Counted from the first letter of the stretch, positions 12,180 through 25,800 are shown. The stretch is DNA of 64,000 bases from Membranipora membranacea (GCA_914767715.1 OU612067.1:9054001-9118000); one strand, 5' to 3'. Notes: generated by a model from the letters alone, not told the origin. Translations and numbers: made by a program.

Positions 12180-15100
12180 ATGTGTGATGTGGATATAGAA
12201 GAGGATTTGCTCTGTATAAATGTTGGCGGACGAGAGTTTTGGACTTATTACCACACTTTGGAAAGGTTGCCAGGCACGACGCTCTCCCGGTTAGCTCGTG
12301 AAAAACACAGTCACGAAACATGGATGGAATCTCGAAAATGTTATTTCTTTGACAGAAGTCCTGATGCATTCCGGAGTGTTCTGGAATACTACAGGTACGT
12401 TTTCACCGAGAATTTTAAACATGATCTATCCTGTCCCACAATGCAATATACGTATAGCTGATTTGAGCATGTGGCTGGATCTTGCCGAATCATCAAATGC
12501 CCGAGAATTTTTTTCCTGATGCGGAAGCAAGCTTCAGGCAAGAAGGTGTAATAGCAGGCATCAATCATTGTTGGCATGTATTTGTCAGCCTAGTCATGCA
12601 GCCACTATCCTTCTAGTTTTTGAGCCAACAAAAGCAAAACGAGTGGCAGCATGACAAGGCTATGTAATTGTCACTGTCACCGAGTTTTCTATATATTATT
12701 TAGGACCGACGAACTTCATATCTCAGAAGCACTATGTGGGAACGCCATGAAGCAGGTAAGTGTGCCTCAACCAAATATATTAATGCTATTTTCATACCCT
12801 CATATTTACCAAGAATTTATGCTAATTTAATTAGTGCCAACAGCCATTATAAGGTTAGGGCATGTAGAAAATCTGCAAGTATGTACCTTGTTAGATGAGT
12901 CTTGGCATGTCAAATAAATGAGGGTAACATAATCAAGTAGCGATTACCTTTTGTGTCATCGGAACTGAAGTGTAGCAGTTAGGTGTTTCTGTGCTGGCCC
13001 AATTTTGGTATTGCAGACATTTTAGCCTAAAGCACCTTGGTCTCATACAGCAAGATCATTATTGCGGTGTTGAGTTGATAGCACAGAAATAAACACATTA
13101 TATCTCAATTCAATAAAAAACAATCAATCTCGACCATATGGAAAGACCAATTCGACTTTGCCAACCCACTTTGCGTTAGTATTGGCTTGTGCATCCACTG
13201 GCCTTGGAGGTTTGGGAGTCAGAGGTTTATGATACTTTGTAAATGCGAATAAAAAATGAAGTGCTCCGTACCTTTGCTAGCTTGACTACCGCTGAGCTAT
13301 TTGAGGGGATGCCAGTAGTTGAGTTTTTCTATCATCCCCAACAAATAACTTAGGTTCTTAAGCTATGTTTTATGTGATCAAACTTGAGTCATCGATAATG
13401 ATCAATGAGATGATAGGAATGACTGTTAAGTGCAATCATCTTTGTACTTAGCCCCTTAGTGAATGCTCTCTCCTAATTCCGTCAAACATTGCACCCATGT
13501 CTGTCTCCAAACCAGAATAATCACATCATTTGATGATGATGTACTATATCTATAATGGCAATGCTATCATAAAAGCTGTAACTCAGATTAAGGGACTTTC
13601 TCGTCCCGAGGGAGTTAATGTATGTTTTCTGACAATCGCATTAGAAGTCATGCCTAATGCATGCATATTCCCAATAGTGTCGCCTTTCGGCAGCAGGAAT
13701 TTCCATTGGTTATATCAGCAGAGTCAAGGTTACCCTGGACAGCAAACTGCAGCGACACATAATTATTGACGTCTTAAAATTAAGCACTGCCTCAGGTATG
13801 CTCTACTTTATAGCTTTATTATGTTAATGAAGGTGTGGTAAGGTGTAGGAGTGTGCGTGGGTGGTACTTTGTCTGAAAACGCTGACACATGTTGGTCAAT
13901 AAAGTACATTATAGCAACACTTAGCAAGAGAGCGTGCCATCAACTTATTTTGATTCTTGCTTCTAACCTGCCTACAAACATTGAAAACAATGAAAAGCCA
14001 AGTTTGACACAACCTCAAATTACTGATGCTACTAGTTTAATAGCTACTGTTGGATTTCCGCTCATTCACCATGATACTTTGCTTCAATGAGCATATGAAG
14101 TATTTGACATCAGGAAGGGCCAATATATGAGGAAGTTAAAATTAAAGAAAAATGTTGCATTGAGCACTGTGAGTCGAGTCCGAAGAGTCTTCAGACTATT
14201 GATTATTGCTGCAATGCTTCAGCTTGATAACTATATAAATTATATTTGTCAAATGCTGTAGCGATTCCAAATATATACAGGCACGCATATATAACTATTC
14301 AGATGTTCTCAAATATTCCAGATTATCTAGAAAAGGTTTTAGAGTTCGGTTTTCCGAATAAAAATAGGAGTCAAAACTCTACCCATGCGTGCTTGGCAGC
14401 AGATTGCGTCATGTCTTTAAAATTCTGTCGAGTGAGTCGAAATTCCGTGACAATTTTTTGACAACATGAACTTAGTAATACCTGTGACACCCTTTTAGCA
14501 TAATTACCATTGACAAGGTTAAATTACACCACACTATTTTTAGGTTCCAAGAAATGAGCATGTGCGTATAATGAAATAACGCTTGAGGCATACTCTTGAA
14601 TGGTGTACTCTGCGGTTATTGTTCACTCTACTCCCACGCGTTTGAGTGATATCGCTGCTTGTCAGTACGTTTGTTTGTGACATTACAAAACAAAACAAAG
14701 GAGCTTGCACAACTTTAGATCAATGGCATCACTCCAGTATTTCAATGTTATTGCACTACAATTCAGATATACAAACATAAATATAAGTCAAGTGTTTTTA
14801 TTTGTTTTAACTTTGTGACCTTACTCTGCGTACAAGGAAGCTTTTTAAATCAATCCTTTGCACGCATTTGAGGAGTGAGTTCAAAAGCCATGCAGTTCAC
14901 TTGAATGGTCCTACAAGACCTACGCACTTGTCACAAATTTAAACTTGATGACACCTTCGATATACAATGATGGGATTTTGAATATTTCATGATTTGTGGA
15001 CTATAACCCTAAACTGCTCTTGATTACTTGGTGGCTTTGTAAGATAAAGGCGAACAATATGATAGAATTCTAAATACAAGTTCATACATAAATAAAAATT

Positions 15101-18100
15101 ATTTTCTGTTACTGCATGGTGCCTTTGTCCATGACAAGTTCTCATGAAACTTTTCTTTGGTACCATATAATCATCTGGAAGTTCCAGTTTGTACTAATTT
15201 GTCGCCAAGCCGTAGATGCTAGCAAATTAAAAACCCTCTTCAGCCTTTACCAAGTTAACGATCCACCTTCAAAGTTTTCAACTAATCTGATTTTGCTATT
15301 TCGATTTTTCACAGGAGCTTGTCTACTGGGGACTATCAGAAGCTGAGATAGAGCCATGCTGCTGGGGTAACTATGCCAAGTTCCATAGTCATAAAGAGAC
15401 ACTAGCTGACCTGGAGGGAGCCTTTGGAGGAGAGGATGAATACGCATTTCTGGAGAAGGCAAAAACGCTCAAGAACAAAGGAACATGCTGGGAGAGATTT
15501 AAACGCCAGGGGTGGCTTTATCTAGAATATCCTGGAGAATCAAATGTGGCCAAGGTCAGGGTCAACAAGCCAATCAACTTTTTCTTTTATCCTTCATTAG
15601 TGGCCTCATTGTTTGCTCTGCTTGAAAAATTAAATACTGTGAAATGATGATATACCAATGAACTCCGTCTCATTCATATACATCCCAAACACAATTTGTG
15701 TGTTTTTCTACGGTTAAAGAGTGAAGTTGCATTATGGAATACTTGTTTTCAGAGATTAACTAGTCAAGACAAGATAACTTCTATCTATATCAATGTTTTT
15801 TTTTCTGTAGGTGCTGATGTTCATCTCGATGGCATTTGTTATCATTTCAATATTAGAAACAATTCTGGAATCACACTTCCTGTTTCGAGTAGTGTACAAT
15901 GAAGAATCATCGGATGGCGAATTCGAAAGAGCTCCTGACCCAGAGCCCTATTACAACCCTAAACCTCCGCTGATCCAGCCCTGTCATTGTTTCTGTGGTG
16001 AAAACCAGACTTTCTCCAATCTCTCCTCTGATATTGGAGAACCAGAGGCTTATCCCCACACAGAGCCACACCCTTTTCTGAGTATTCTTGATGATGTGTG
16101 CTTAGTAAGTAGCTGAATTAATGACATAGCGGATGGGTTCCATAAAATAAATAAAGTCTTCTCCCTTTGTTTAATATTATTGTTTAGCACCATGTCTTGA
16201 TTAATAAAAGAATCTGGGATTGAGAAAGTGCCAAATCAGGCTGTCTTGGCAAGTTTTGTTTGGTATAGGAGAAGAACAAAGAAATTCAATCTACCAAATA
16301 AGGCTCCTCAAGACAGGCTAGTGTCCATTATGATCACAGAAAAAAAGTGTAAGTGGTGAATGCATAATTTGATCTATTTATATACGGCTGTCTTTCATGT
16401 TTCATTGCTACAACGTTCCATTTTCTGTTTTATTTATAGGGTTACTTCTTGCTCGAGTTAGCAATCCGATTGTTTTTTGCACCAAAAAAAAGCACCTACT
16501 TCAAAGGTCCACTAAATATTATAGACGTCATCTGTGTGGTGCCGCAATTGATATCTATTGTCATCAAACATACGGTAAGCATCAAAATGCTCTCATTTTT
16601 AACAAGACATTACCTCTAGTCAAAGTCCGCCTTACTATCACAAAATCTTGCTTGATCGAGCACCTTGTCAACACAATTACATGAAGGGATTAAGACTATC
16701 CTAGTTGTCACACGGCCACGGTTCCCAAAACAAAACAAAAACAAAATACCTTGACCGCATCACAAGGCTAGATTAAGACTACTCAATGAACTCACGGCAC
16801 TAAACCTTCTGTTTAGAGAGGTTCCTCATTGGGATGGGTCTTCAACATATCACTATAAAAAATTGTTGGATATTTTTTTCCCAGGTGCAAGGATCTAACC
16901 GGGATTTGGTTAGTCCAATCATTAGTTCAGAAGTAGGTTTAGTGGTGCTTCTCTCATGTTATGTAGATGCCTTCTAGATGCATTGTACCCAAACCCCAAA
17001 CACTGCTAGGCAAAATGTGTAGGTAAATATTGCAAGCAGCAAAACCACAAAACATCATGTGGAAGAACTCCATTTTGCATGGCTGATCACCGCACGCTAA
17101 CGCCACACTGCTAAGAAAAACCTTCCCATCCCTTGTCCTCATTGTCTGAAACTGGATAAGGTTATACTTGCAGAATTCAGGTTGCATTGTGGGAAGGGAA
17201 CGGGATATAACATGCCAACTTTGACCCATTATAATTTTTTTATTGCTGATAACGGATTTTACTTCAAATCCTTCTTGTGAAACCTGACCATCCAAGATTG
17301 CTGACATCTTAATTCCGTTTTTATTGCATTTTGAAGACTCTAAAGGTTGATATTAATGTATGTACATTTGTATTGATAACGTTGCATGCATATACATGTA
17401 CATGTACACATACCTTTTTATACAGAGTTTTAATATGTATATGGTAGCACTAAGAACTGCAGTAAGTGACAGCCTTAGATGAATGGATGCTCACATGGAA
17501 TATTGTAGAATACTTATACATGGATTTAATTTTATTTCACAACCAATCTTCTGCTGTCATATTTCCTAACAATTAGGTGATATTAACTATTATTCGATGA
17601 CTAAGAATTTTATGGCTATTGCATTGTGAGATTTACTAAAAACTTCGAAGGGCCATTGCATCGTGGGATATACTCCAACACAATGTAATAATCTGCTTCT
17701 ATTTCAATCTAGCCAACCCACCACCAAAGTTTGATTGATCCTTCTCCAGATTGAAAGACCTTAAACAGAAGTGAAATAAATAGATGTCATGATGTATCTA
17801 CTTTCAAACAGTATAGGAACCGTATATCACAATATTTGGCTGAAAAATAGGTTGGCTGAGATATGTTTGCTTTGAACTACATACCTTTATCACTTACCTT
17901 AACCCACTTACTGTAAACAGTAGATTATAACACTAACTTACTGCAGTAGGAGTGCTCTATATTTCTATATTGATTTCCATAATGACTAGCATTCTCTCTT
18001 TCCATCTTACTAGTTTCGGGTACGTCAGACGCTCTCTCAATGTCTATTCTGATTTTGCTTTGACTTTCTATTGTTATACTGATTTAACAACAATTTGTTT

Positions 18101-21100
18101 AGATTGTGTTTGATTTGCTTATTTTGCATCTGTTTATATGAAATAACTCTGTTCCTTTGGCATTCCAAGTTCCTTTATGCTTCTTCTGCTTGCAAACACA
18201 CTTGATTCCACTAGAAGGAGAGTGTCTCAAGGATTCATGGCATCATATACCCTTAACGACTTGAGAAAATTGTTCATTATTTTGTATTTTGTTGTTTGCT
18301 TGCCTGTTACTGTACGGCAAATGAAGGATTGTCTATTGCACATTTTTTTTCTTTTCAGTTCAGGCTAATCCTCCCTGAAAATTTTTACATATTATTGTTG
18401 ATATTTTCTTCCTGCGTTTTGTAGCATGCCGAAGACGTAACGTCACAGTACGATAAGGCTGGTGACTTCTTCAAAGCTATCACTGTACTGAGAACAGTCC
18501 GTATACTCCGAGTATTCAAACTTATGAAACATTACTCAGCCTTCAAAATACTTGCCTACACTATAAAGGTAAACTACTCTGTACATGCCGACTTCAATTG
18601 GAATCACAAACATCTATATATACCATAGATATCTCCAGAAGTATTCAAAAGTTTAGGATTGACATCAAACTGACAAAGGCTGACTGCTCTGCGAAAGCAG
18701 TCCTCTTTTACAAATTTTGCAATAGGAGTACACAACTCCTAATGTTTTTCATGCATATTGTTGACATGAAAAATCAGCAACCACAAGAGATCATTTCTTT
18801 ACAACAGTTTTGTTCAATGCATGGCCATGAATGAGTTGGGGTCGAAAAACTTAAGCAGATAAATTAAGTTAAGCCTCGGCAGACCTCAGTAATCAAGCAC
18901 TGAGTCAGCAGTTTTGAAGACTGTATAAAATGTATAGACCTGACATCAGTGCTAGCTTTTATCAAACACAAGTATTACCCCTAAGGGATACCTCAAGGTT
19001 AGAAAGGCGAGGCTATCGCTGATGATGTCAGTTAGTTAACTGAATACAAAGTAATTTGGCTCTCTCAGGAGGTGTAGGTGTGTTTGAACCAGACATTTCC
19101 ATGAAAGACTTTGGTTCCTCCCGAGAGTTGAAATGAGAGTATTGTGTCCAGGCTTGAACTATGATGACCAAATGGTCAGCACATTCATGGTCACATAGAC
19201 ATGTGGGACTATATTTTACGGCCGGATCTTGACATCAAACGCCTTCATACCCCAAGATTGGCTTTGGTGTTGAATCTCACATTGTTTGACTGGACAGCAG
19301 ATCATACAACTTTAGATTATGTGAGACAAATTCTATAACCACATTTTTATATCCCCGTAGGATTCAATCTCTCACGGTCGCTGTCAACAACATCATGCAT
19401 AATATATCACCTATATGTTATACAGGGTCGTAGCTTAGAAAAAAATTATAGGGGAGGCCTAAATCTGAGACAAGTCCGAAGCATTACCAGGAGGGGTGCT
19501 GTGTGCTCCTACCCAAGCATGTAATTAGCAACTGGATATCTCAGAGGAGCTGACTCCGACATGGATTATTCACTTGTAGTGTTTTAGGCCACTCTATTTA
19601 GCTTTCTAGAGGAGGCCTCCTTACCTCCCCTAGAACTATGTGCCTGTAATGAATACTGATCTGTTATTGCCATATTAATGTAGGTCAGCACCAAAGAGTT
19701 GCTTCTCATGGTCGTCTATCTCATGACAGGGGTGTTGATATTTGCCAGTGTCATACATTACGCCGAACAGGAGAACTTTCCCTCCATCCTTATTGGTGAG
19801 CGCTTTCAACTGTTCTCTGATTATTCTGCTCATAAATGTTCTGTGATTATTCATGCTTTCAAGGCTCCAGCGGAAAATTATTATGTGTGTCGTGTCAATA
19901 ATTAATTTAAGTATGTGGAGGTGTTGTGCGATGTAGCCCTACATAAGCCAAACATCAAGGATTGATAGACGTGACTGACACGAACATTGCATTAGTGGTA
20001 CAGCGCCTGTTCAAGATACATGAATAAGTAATTGGCAGCAAAAAATAATCATAATAATTACAGCCAATGTCATATTTCGGAATTCAGGATCTAACAACCA
20101 TTTCAAGACATGACAGCATTAGAAAGCAGTCAATGATGGCGACGCCAGATGTAAAGCTGTTTTAGGCATATGTAATTGCATTGATTGTTTGTGTCAGTAT
20201 TGGAACATTCATTGATCAATTATAATCATGATAATCATGTACTTTTAGCGCTGTCATCTTGTGTTAACATGCAAATCCTAGAAAAATGATTCCACAGCCA
20301 CTTTAATAATATACGGGCAAGGTCAAAATGTGACATACACCTGTATCAAATGACGGCTGTGAGCTTAATAATAATGACATGGTTCTGAGAATGACTTTTA
20401 GGTTGTCTTCACGCGCTAAAAAATGGGGCAACTCCTGCTCTATTTATTATGCACCCGGTGTAACCAGGGAGGGTGGGATATACCCTCCTACCCTCCCTGG
20501 TGTAGCGTTAGCTAAAGTTGAATGATATTTTCAGCTTAAATTGTTGTAGCAGGGTTAGCAAAGATTATATTTTCTTGTATTTAAAAATGTGGAACCTGGC
20601 GTCAAATAGTGTTTATTGGCATATTGTATCAATTTTTGCCACAATGTAGCCAGCTGTGTATGTATGTTCTTAAATTTTGTAAATCTGATCTCGATACCTC
20701 CTGATAATTTCTGATTTCTTTGCTCTGCAGGTTTCTGGTGGGCTTTAGTAACCATGACTACTGTCGGATATGGAGACAAACATCCCAAAGAGATGGTAGG
20801 ATACTGTGTCGGTTCACTGTGTGTAATGTCAGGGGTGCTTGTGATTGCTTTTACTGGTGAGCATGCATCATTCACTCAAAAATTGATCCTCTCCATTAAT
20901 TTTTTGATTTGTTTATCCTCTACAGAAGTGGATCTTACAGGCGGGACAGATGTCATTTATTTACTGTAGAATGCTGCTAGTCTTGAAATTTTTTGGCAGC
21001 GCTTCTATGCTGTGAAATTCCTATAGTGACCATAGAAAACAATCAGCCTATGTGTTTAGTAGTAAGCCTTTTATAAACAGATTGTGAAACATCGTTGAAA

Positions 21101-23010
21101 ATCTCATGAATTAGCTTGTCGTTTGATCCCTCGTAGTAACCTTGAGCAAAAGTCATGAATACTATCGAGTGTTGTTAGCAAGGTCGAACTTTTCTCGGTT
21201 CCTTGTAATGTGCAGAGTGCAATGGCATATCATCTGGATGAAGCTGAATGGTTAGTCCTGCGAGGGCATCTGAAAGGTCAGACCAGCATTCCTATGCATC
21301 TGGACGCAAAAAAAATACCCAAATCCTAAAAGAAAATGCTGTGTGTGTAGTCCATTTCATGGACTGTTTTTTGTTTCTCTGCTTTGATAGTTCCCATAGT
21401 TGTGAACAACTTTTCACTGTACTACACACATGCAAAGACAAGGATAAAACTACCTAAGGATGTGATCCAAGATATGCGGCGAAATAAGAGCGTGAAGCAA
21501 AGAAGCTCATCGTCTCCACAAAAGGTACGGCCATCATGACAATTTGTTTTTAGTTTAAACAGATTGCTTTTAACTTCAACGTCAAAGCTAAACAGGTTGC
21601 GCGATCTTACATGAAGCTATGTGTTGTTGAGATAGGTAGAGGTAGCCTCATTTGTTGGCTCTGGCCGTGTAGGATAAATGAGACCTTTCCTACCAGGCAC
21701 ACCAAACAGTCTATACATTGGCTAGGTGAAGGTATCTGCTAAAATTTATGATGTTATTTGGAGTGAATTGTCAACCGTCAACAGTTGTCTGATTAAATTC
21801 TCAGAATCACTAAACGACAGATAAATCCTAATCAATATAAATTAAGAGATCAATCAAGTCCATTGAGTCCATTTGTGTAGGTTCATTCTTGTGATTTGTC
21901 TTTTTGTTCGATGCTCCTTTCAGAGAAAAAAAGGAAAGAGGTTTTATGATGTAAGTAGCGGAGGTTTTTTTCTCACTAAACACAAAAATAAAAGTGATGC
22001 TATTGTACACAAGACTTTTCATATGAACACATCTAATATAAGTATATAAGAGCGTATCTTTTGAAAGACAGTTTTATATCAGCAGGACCCACTGCATTGG
22101 TACTCACTCCTTGATATGGTTGAGTTTTGGATTTGAGTGAGACTTTCGAGTGCTCCTACTGGCTAACTTTCTTGCATGCACTGGGAAATTGCATGTTCAC
22201 CAATTTCTCCTCCAAAGTTTTGTCTGGTTTAGCCAGCTAGCATGATGGGTAAAGGCAGTCGCAGACGTAATAGTGAGAAAGTTGCATCTTCAGATAACAT
22301 GGTTGAAGAATCAGCTTTGCCTTATGAATCTGTTTATATAGAACGGAGGCTGCTTTGCCTGGCGTTGGTGAGGGTATCTTGACGACTTTGACTTAATATA
22401 GACTTTGCCTCATTAAACTTGTCATTTAAATGCATCACTTGTGACCTTAGCAGAGTTATAGGACAATGTTCAAATCATGAGCAGTATTTTGATACAGGCC
22501 GTAATAAAGAGTCCACGAATATTCACCTTCCACAAGAGTTATCTTTTCCCTTCATGTGTGCTGACAACTCCCAATTTCAATGCTCCGATTTGATGCATAG
22601 TTTTAATCTAGCTGTCATTTCTCTAGCATTATGACACAACTAAACTATATGATTGAGCTCTTCTATGGGTGTCAAAAGTGGTTGCGATGACGGCTAAGTG
22701 TTTGTTCATGTAGGAAGGGTCAGAGAAAAATGTATGACAAAACAGTAGCTATAGGATTTTGTATGTTGGACTCTAACTATAAACATGAAAATTAATGTGG
22801 TCAATAAATATTCACATAGACATTTGATTTCTTTTCTCACAGCTTGTATCTCGTCTATCATCACTAAACACCCTTAACCAAGCAGAGACGGAAATGGAGG
22901 AGACTGCTGTTGATGCCACAACACTGAATGGTATCGATGTATCTATCAATGTTGTCAACGACCACGAGACAAACACCAACGGTGGACTTATCAAAAATGC
23001 AACACACTGA
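12180..23010 (+). CDS. Voltage-gated potassium channel, non-Shaker Kv (Kv3/Shaw-like)
   Basis: Pore-forming alpha subunit of a tetrameric plasma-membrane K+ channel. Ten exons: 12180-12394, 12704-12755, 15315-15554, 15811-16104, 16440-16574, 18425-18568, 19684-19795, 20731-20856, 21391-21524 and 22843-23010, giving 539 aa. The start is fixed by an in-frame TAG at 12153. The T1 domain occupies residues 10-105 and carries the H77-X5-C83-X20-C104-C105 zinc motif of Kv2/3/4-type channels. S1 is near 170-190. The S1-S2 loop has N-glycosylation sequons (NQT, NLS). S2 keeps F270 and E273 of the charge-transfer centre. S4 is at 330-347 and the filter TTVGYGD at 407-413. S6 is followed by a short hydrophilic tail. 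Two departures stand out: threonine replaces the first S4 arginine, and the S6 PVP hinge reads TVP. The exact subfamily (Kv3 versus a lineage-specific type) is uncertain. Confidence 0.93.
12756..15314 (+). other. Kv intron 2 (2.6 kb)
   Basis: Large intron between the T1 exons. Short open frames occur at 13530-13769, 13851-14090 and 14246-14461, but none resembles a known protein, and the reading frame of the channel needs nothing from here. Confidence 0.75.
16575..18424 (+). other. Kv intron 5 (1.85 kb), between S3 and S4 exons
   Basis: Contains a palindromic repeat copy at 16701-16771 and, on the minus strand at 16954-17307, a 117-codon open frame with no family I recognise. The S3-S4 linker is complete without an extra exon. 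An alternative linker exon cannot be excluded. Confidence 0.7.
16701..16771. repeat. Dispersed short palindromic repeat
   Basis: Reads 'tagttgtcacacggccac', then an A/C-rich core, then 'ccgcatcacaaggctag'. It is the reverse-arm equivalent of the copies at 29174-29248 and 47594-47668. A related 'caggctgtcttggcaag' string lies near 16239. Confidence 0.6.
18569..19683 (+). other. Kv intron 6 (1.1 kb), between S4 and S5 exons
   Basis: No exon-like or element-like structure was identified beyond short chance frames. Confidence 0.7.
21525..22842 (+). other. Kv intron 9 (1.3 kb), before the last coding exon
   Basis: Splits the cytoplasmic C-terminal tail. Near 22243-22300 there is a short open segment rich in basic and serine codons (atgatgggtaaaggc onward) that might be an alternative C-terminal exon, but no consensus pair of splice sites was settled on. 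Confidence 0.45.
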
Positions 23011-23947
23011 CTGATTTTTAGAATATAATGCACAAAGGTGAATAATTTGGTAAGACATGTTCTCTTTACCAACACCCAAGATATGCATTTGGGCATTGAC
23101 ATAGCTGATCAATGTGATGCTGAAAAGTCGGATATCTCTATATTATAAGCATGACATTATGCAATAGGCTTCTCAAATACTCAGACTTCTGTAGCAGGCT
23201 AGAATCTCGCAAAGGTACCAGCGACCTGTCTCTATAGTATATACAGTTTGCATTTTACTAGCATATAGCACTAGCATATATATATTACTCTGAAATAGTG
23301 CCTTTTCATAAGGAATGCTGATTGGTCAACATTAATCACCAGACTTATTCAGCCAATGAAATCATGGGCATGCCCATACTCTTATCTGAACAAGCTATGG
23401 TAATTCCTTTACTCAAAGGCGGTTCCTTAATCGCCAATTGATCCCAGGTGGGAATCATTCACCTTTCTTTGACAGAAATTCACATTTTTTCTCTCGACTT
23501 TGACATGCACAAGAATAAAGAATATGCAAATTTTTTGACTTGACCAAAATGTGGTTTGCTGGATAATATAATTCTTATGGTCCAGTTTGGAGGTGTCCTT
23601 TTGTGCAAGTCTGTAATCCGTATCGTTTTTCAAAGCTGTCATGCAGCCTACCTATATTTCACAGAGCTTTTATTTCTTCTTGTATATTTCTTTCAGTCAA
23701 TCAATGAGAAAATGGTAGAAATATAGAGTTGGCAATGACTATCAATGCAATACATATTTATCAGAGCTAGCTCATCTCTATTCGTAATCTTATATATACA
23801 TTCTATGGCAGGTTCTATAGCACATTGATTTATTTAACTAAATACAATAAAATGAACAATGATCAGAGTTGTCTCCTACTTTAGAAAATGGATAAAAATC
23901 TCTTAGGGCCTCCTGTTAATAATTGCAGGAATCATAATATTATTGAT
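23011..23947 (+). other. Kv 3' UTR and spacer to the duplicated block
   Basis: AATAAA signals on the plus strand at 23514-23519 and 23846-23851 are candidate polyadenylation signals for the Kv transcript. No other feature is seen. Confidence 0.5.
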
Positions 23948-24229
23948 CTGAGTGACCATTTTACTAGATTTCGAAGATTCTGTCCTGCGAAAGCGCAAAT
24001 GAGAGATAACGAGTTAGTGATGATGAGACTGATGATGAAGGTAATATGTTTAAAGTTTGAGCGATGAGCAACAGCACAACTTCTTACAATGCCAGCATCA
24101 CCTGTCCGTGTAAATCTTAAGGTATGGTATGCTGTATATTTGATAGTGGATCACAATTACAAAGGTAGGACTAACCTTTAAATCCAACATTAGTAAGCAG
24201 TTGGGTTCTGGTTCTAGAATGAATGTTAA

Positions 24230-25379
24230 GGTAATGACAAAGACCGATCCGAATATCAACATATCATATACTGATGGAAAGCTGCTGAGCTACTGAAAAT
24301 TGATAACTGAACAAACACTTGATTCGATGGCGTTGTGTCATTTTAGGGAGGAAATGGGGCAGAAAACGCTGTTTTTGTCAATGCAGATGGAGGAGACAAA
24401 TTAATTGCAAAAAAGTTCAACACAGGTGGAATGTATACTTGGAGATTGCGTTCATCGTTTAATTTAATTTTCTTTGATATATGACTAGTCTAAATGACTT
24501 TTTACATCACGCCATACATCACATTTTTTTTGTGAAGCCGTCAGAAGATGCGAAATTTCAATCATTAATTCAGAACAGATCATAGGCTTGAAACAAAATT
24601 AATTATGATTTTCTCTTACATACCAACGGAATCTTTCACTGCATCTTCATTTTTCTTGAATTTAGCGCAAAATAATGCCCAAAAACACCTCAAAAGTCCC
24701 AAAAAATAGCTGTTTTTTGGCATTCTTTTGCGTTAAATCCAAGAAAAATGGAGATGCATTGAAAAATTCTGTTGGCATTTCCTGTGTGCACCATGGTTAA
24801 TGAAAGCGGCTTCGTATGTGAGAACTTTCAAAAAAACTTTGTTTGGCCACAATAATGGTCATCCGGACAGCATATTTGACGTTATGCAAAAGTGGTGAAA
24901 ACATTGGCTGTATTTGAGAGTCTACTAACTTCGCAATATGCAAGCTAATTTGTAGAAAGTCAATGTGTATGACATTTGAAGTGTATTCTAAGAGAAAATC
25001 ATAATTAATTTTGTTTCAAGCCTATGATCTGTTCTGAATCAAATGATTGAAATTTCGTATTTTTTGACGGCTTCACAAAAAAAATGCGTTGTATGGCGTG
25101 ACGTAAAAAGTCAATTTAGACTAGTCATATATCAAAGAAAATCGAATTTAACAATGAACACAATCTCCAAGTATACATTCCACCTGTTTGAACTTTCTTG
25201 CAATTAATTTGACACCTCTATCTGCATTGAAAAAAACAGCGTTTTCTGCCCCATTTCCTCCCTAAAATGACACAACGTGATCAAATCAAGTTTTTGTTCA
25301 GGTATTCATTTTCAGTAGCTCGGCAGCTTTCCAATGGTATATGATATGTTGATATTGGGATCGGTCTTTGACATTGCAA
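24230..25379. mobile_element. 1.15-kb foldback element with about 390-base inverted arms
   Basis: The left arm starts near 'atgacaaagaccgatcc'. The right arm ends with its complement, 'ggatcgg'-type 'gatcggtctttgacatt'. Both arms share the segments around the strings gggaggaaatggggcag, agactagtcatatatcaaa and attaattttgtttcaagcc in opposite orientation. The arms span roughly 24230-24625 and 24990-25379. The 365-base middle is non-coding and itself partly palindromic (ttttttggcattcttttgcg). The equivalent place in copy 2 (34530/34531) is an empty site, so this is a real insertion. No open frame for a transposase is present. Confidence 0.85.
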
Positions 25380-25611
25380 CAAAAGCTCAAGAAAGATAGA
25401 AAATAGGCTAATAGGGAATCTTTGAAAAAAAAAGATATGTAGCATAAAGAGTTGACCTGTCACAGCAGCCCAATTTATACTTTGTTCAAATTCAAAACAG
25501 AAATGGGGCGGTTGTGATAAGGCTAAATAAAAATAAAAGTGCATTTTATCGATACCTACAGAAAGAACATATGGACATCATAAAGTTGAGAACATGTATT
25601 TAAACCATTCA

Positions 25612-25617
25612 TTTATT
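25612..25617 (-). promoter_or_regulatory. Polyadenylation signal of GRL gene A
   Basis: AATAAA on the minus strand, 184 bases past the stop codon. The same hexamer is kept at 34762-34767 behind gene C, which supports function. Confidence 0.5.
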
Positions 25618-25800
25618 GATTAGGAGAGCTGATGCTAGATGAATTATTTCCCTAGTCTTATTGATCATTGTGCACAGCATATAATAATACTACACAAGTG
25701 AGCGGAAATGTAATATTTTTTCAATGCTCATTGCTGAAAAAGTGACAGTTTGAAATAACAATACCAGAGCATATTAGCAATTCCATTCAGGTAGGAGATT

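Noticed and set aside
16954-17307. 117-aa minus-strand open frame in Kv intron 5
   Set aside because: Longest unexplained frame in that intron, but without homology, introns or signals; probably chance.
24200-25400. Protein-coding gene in the 1.15-kb foldback region
   Set aside because: Frames are short and mirror each other because of the inverted arms; no conserved domain.
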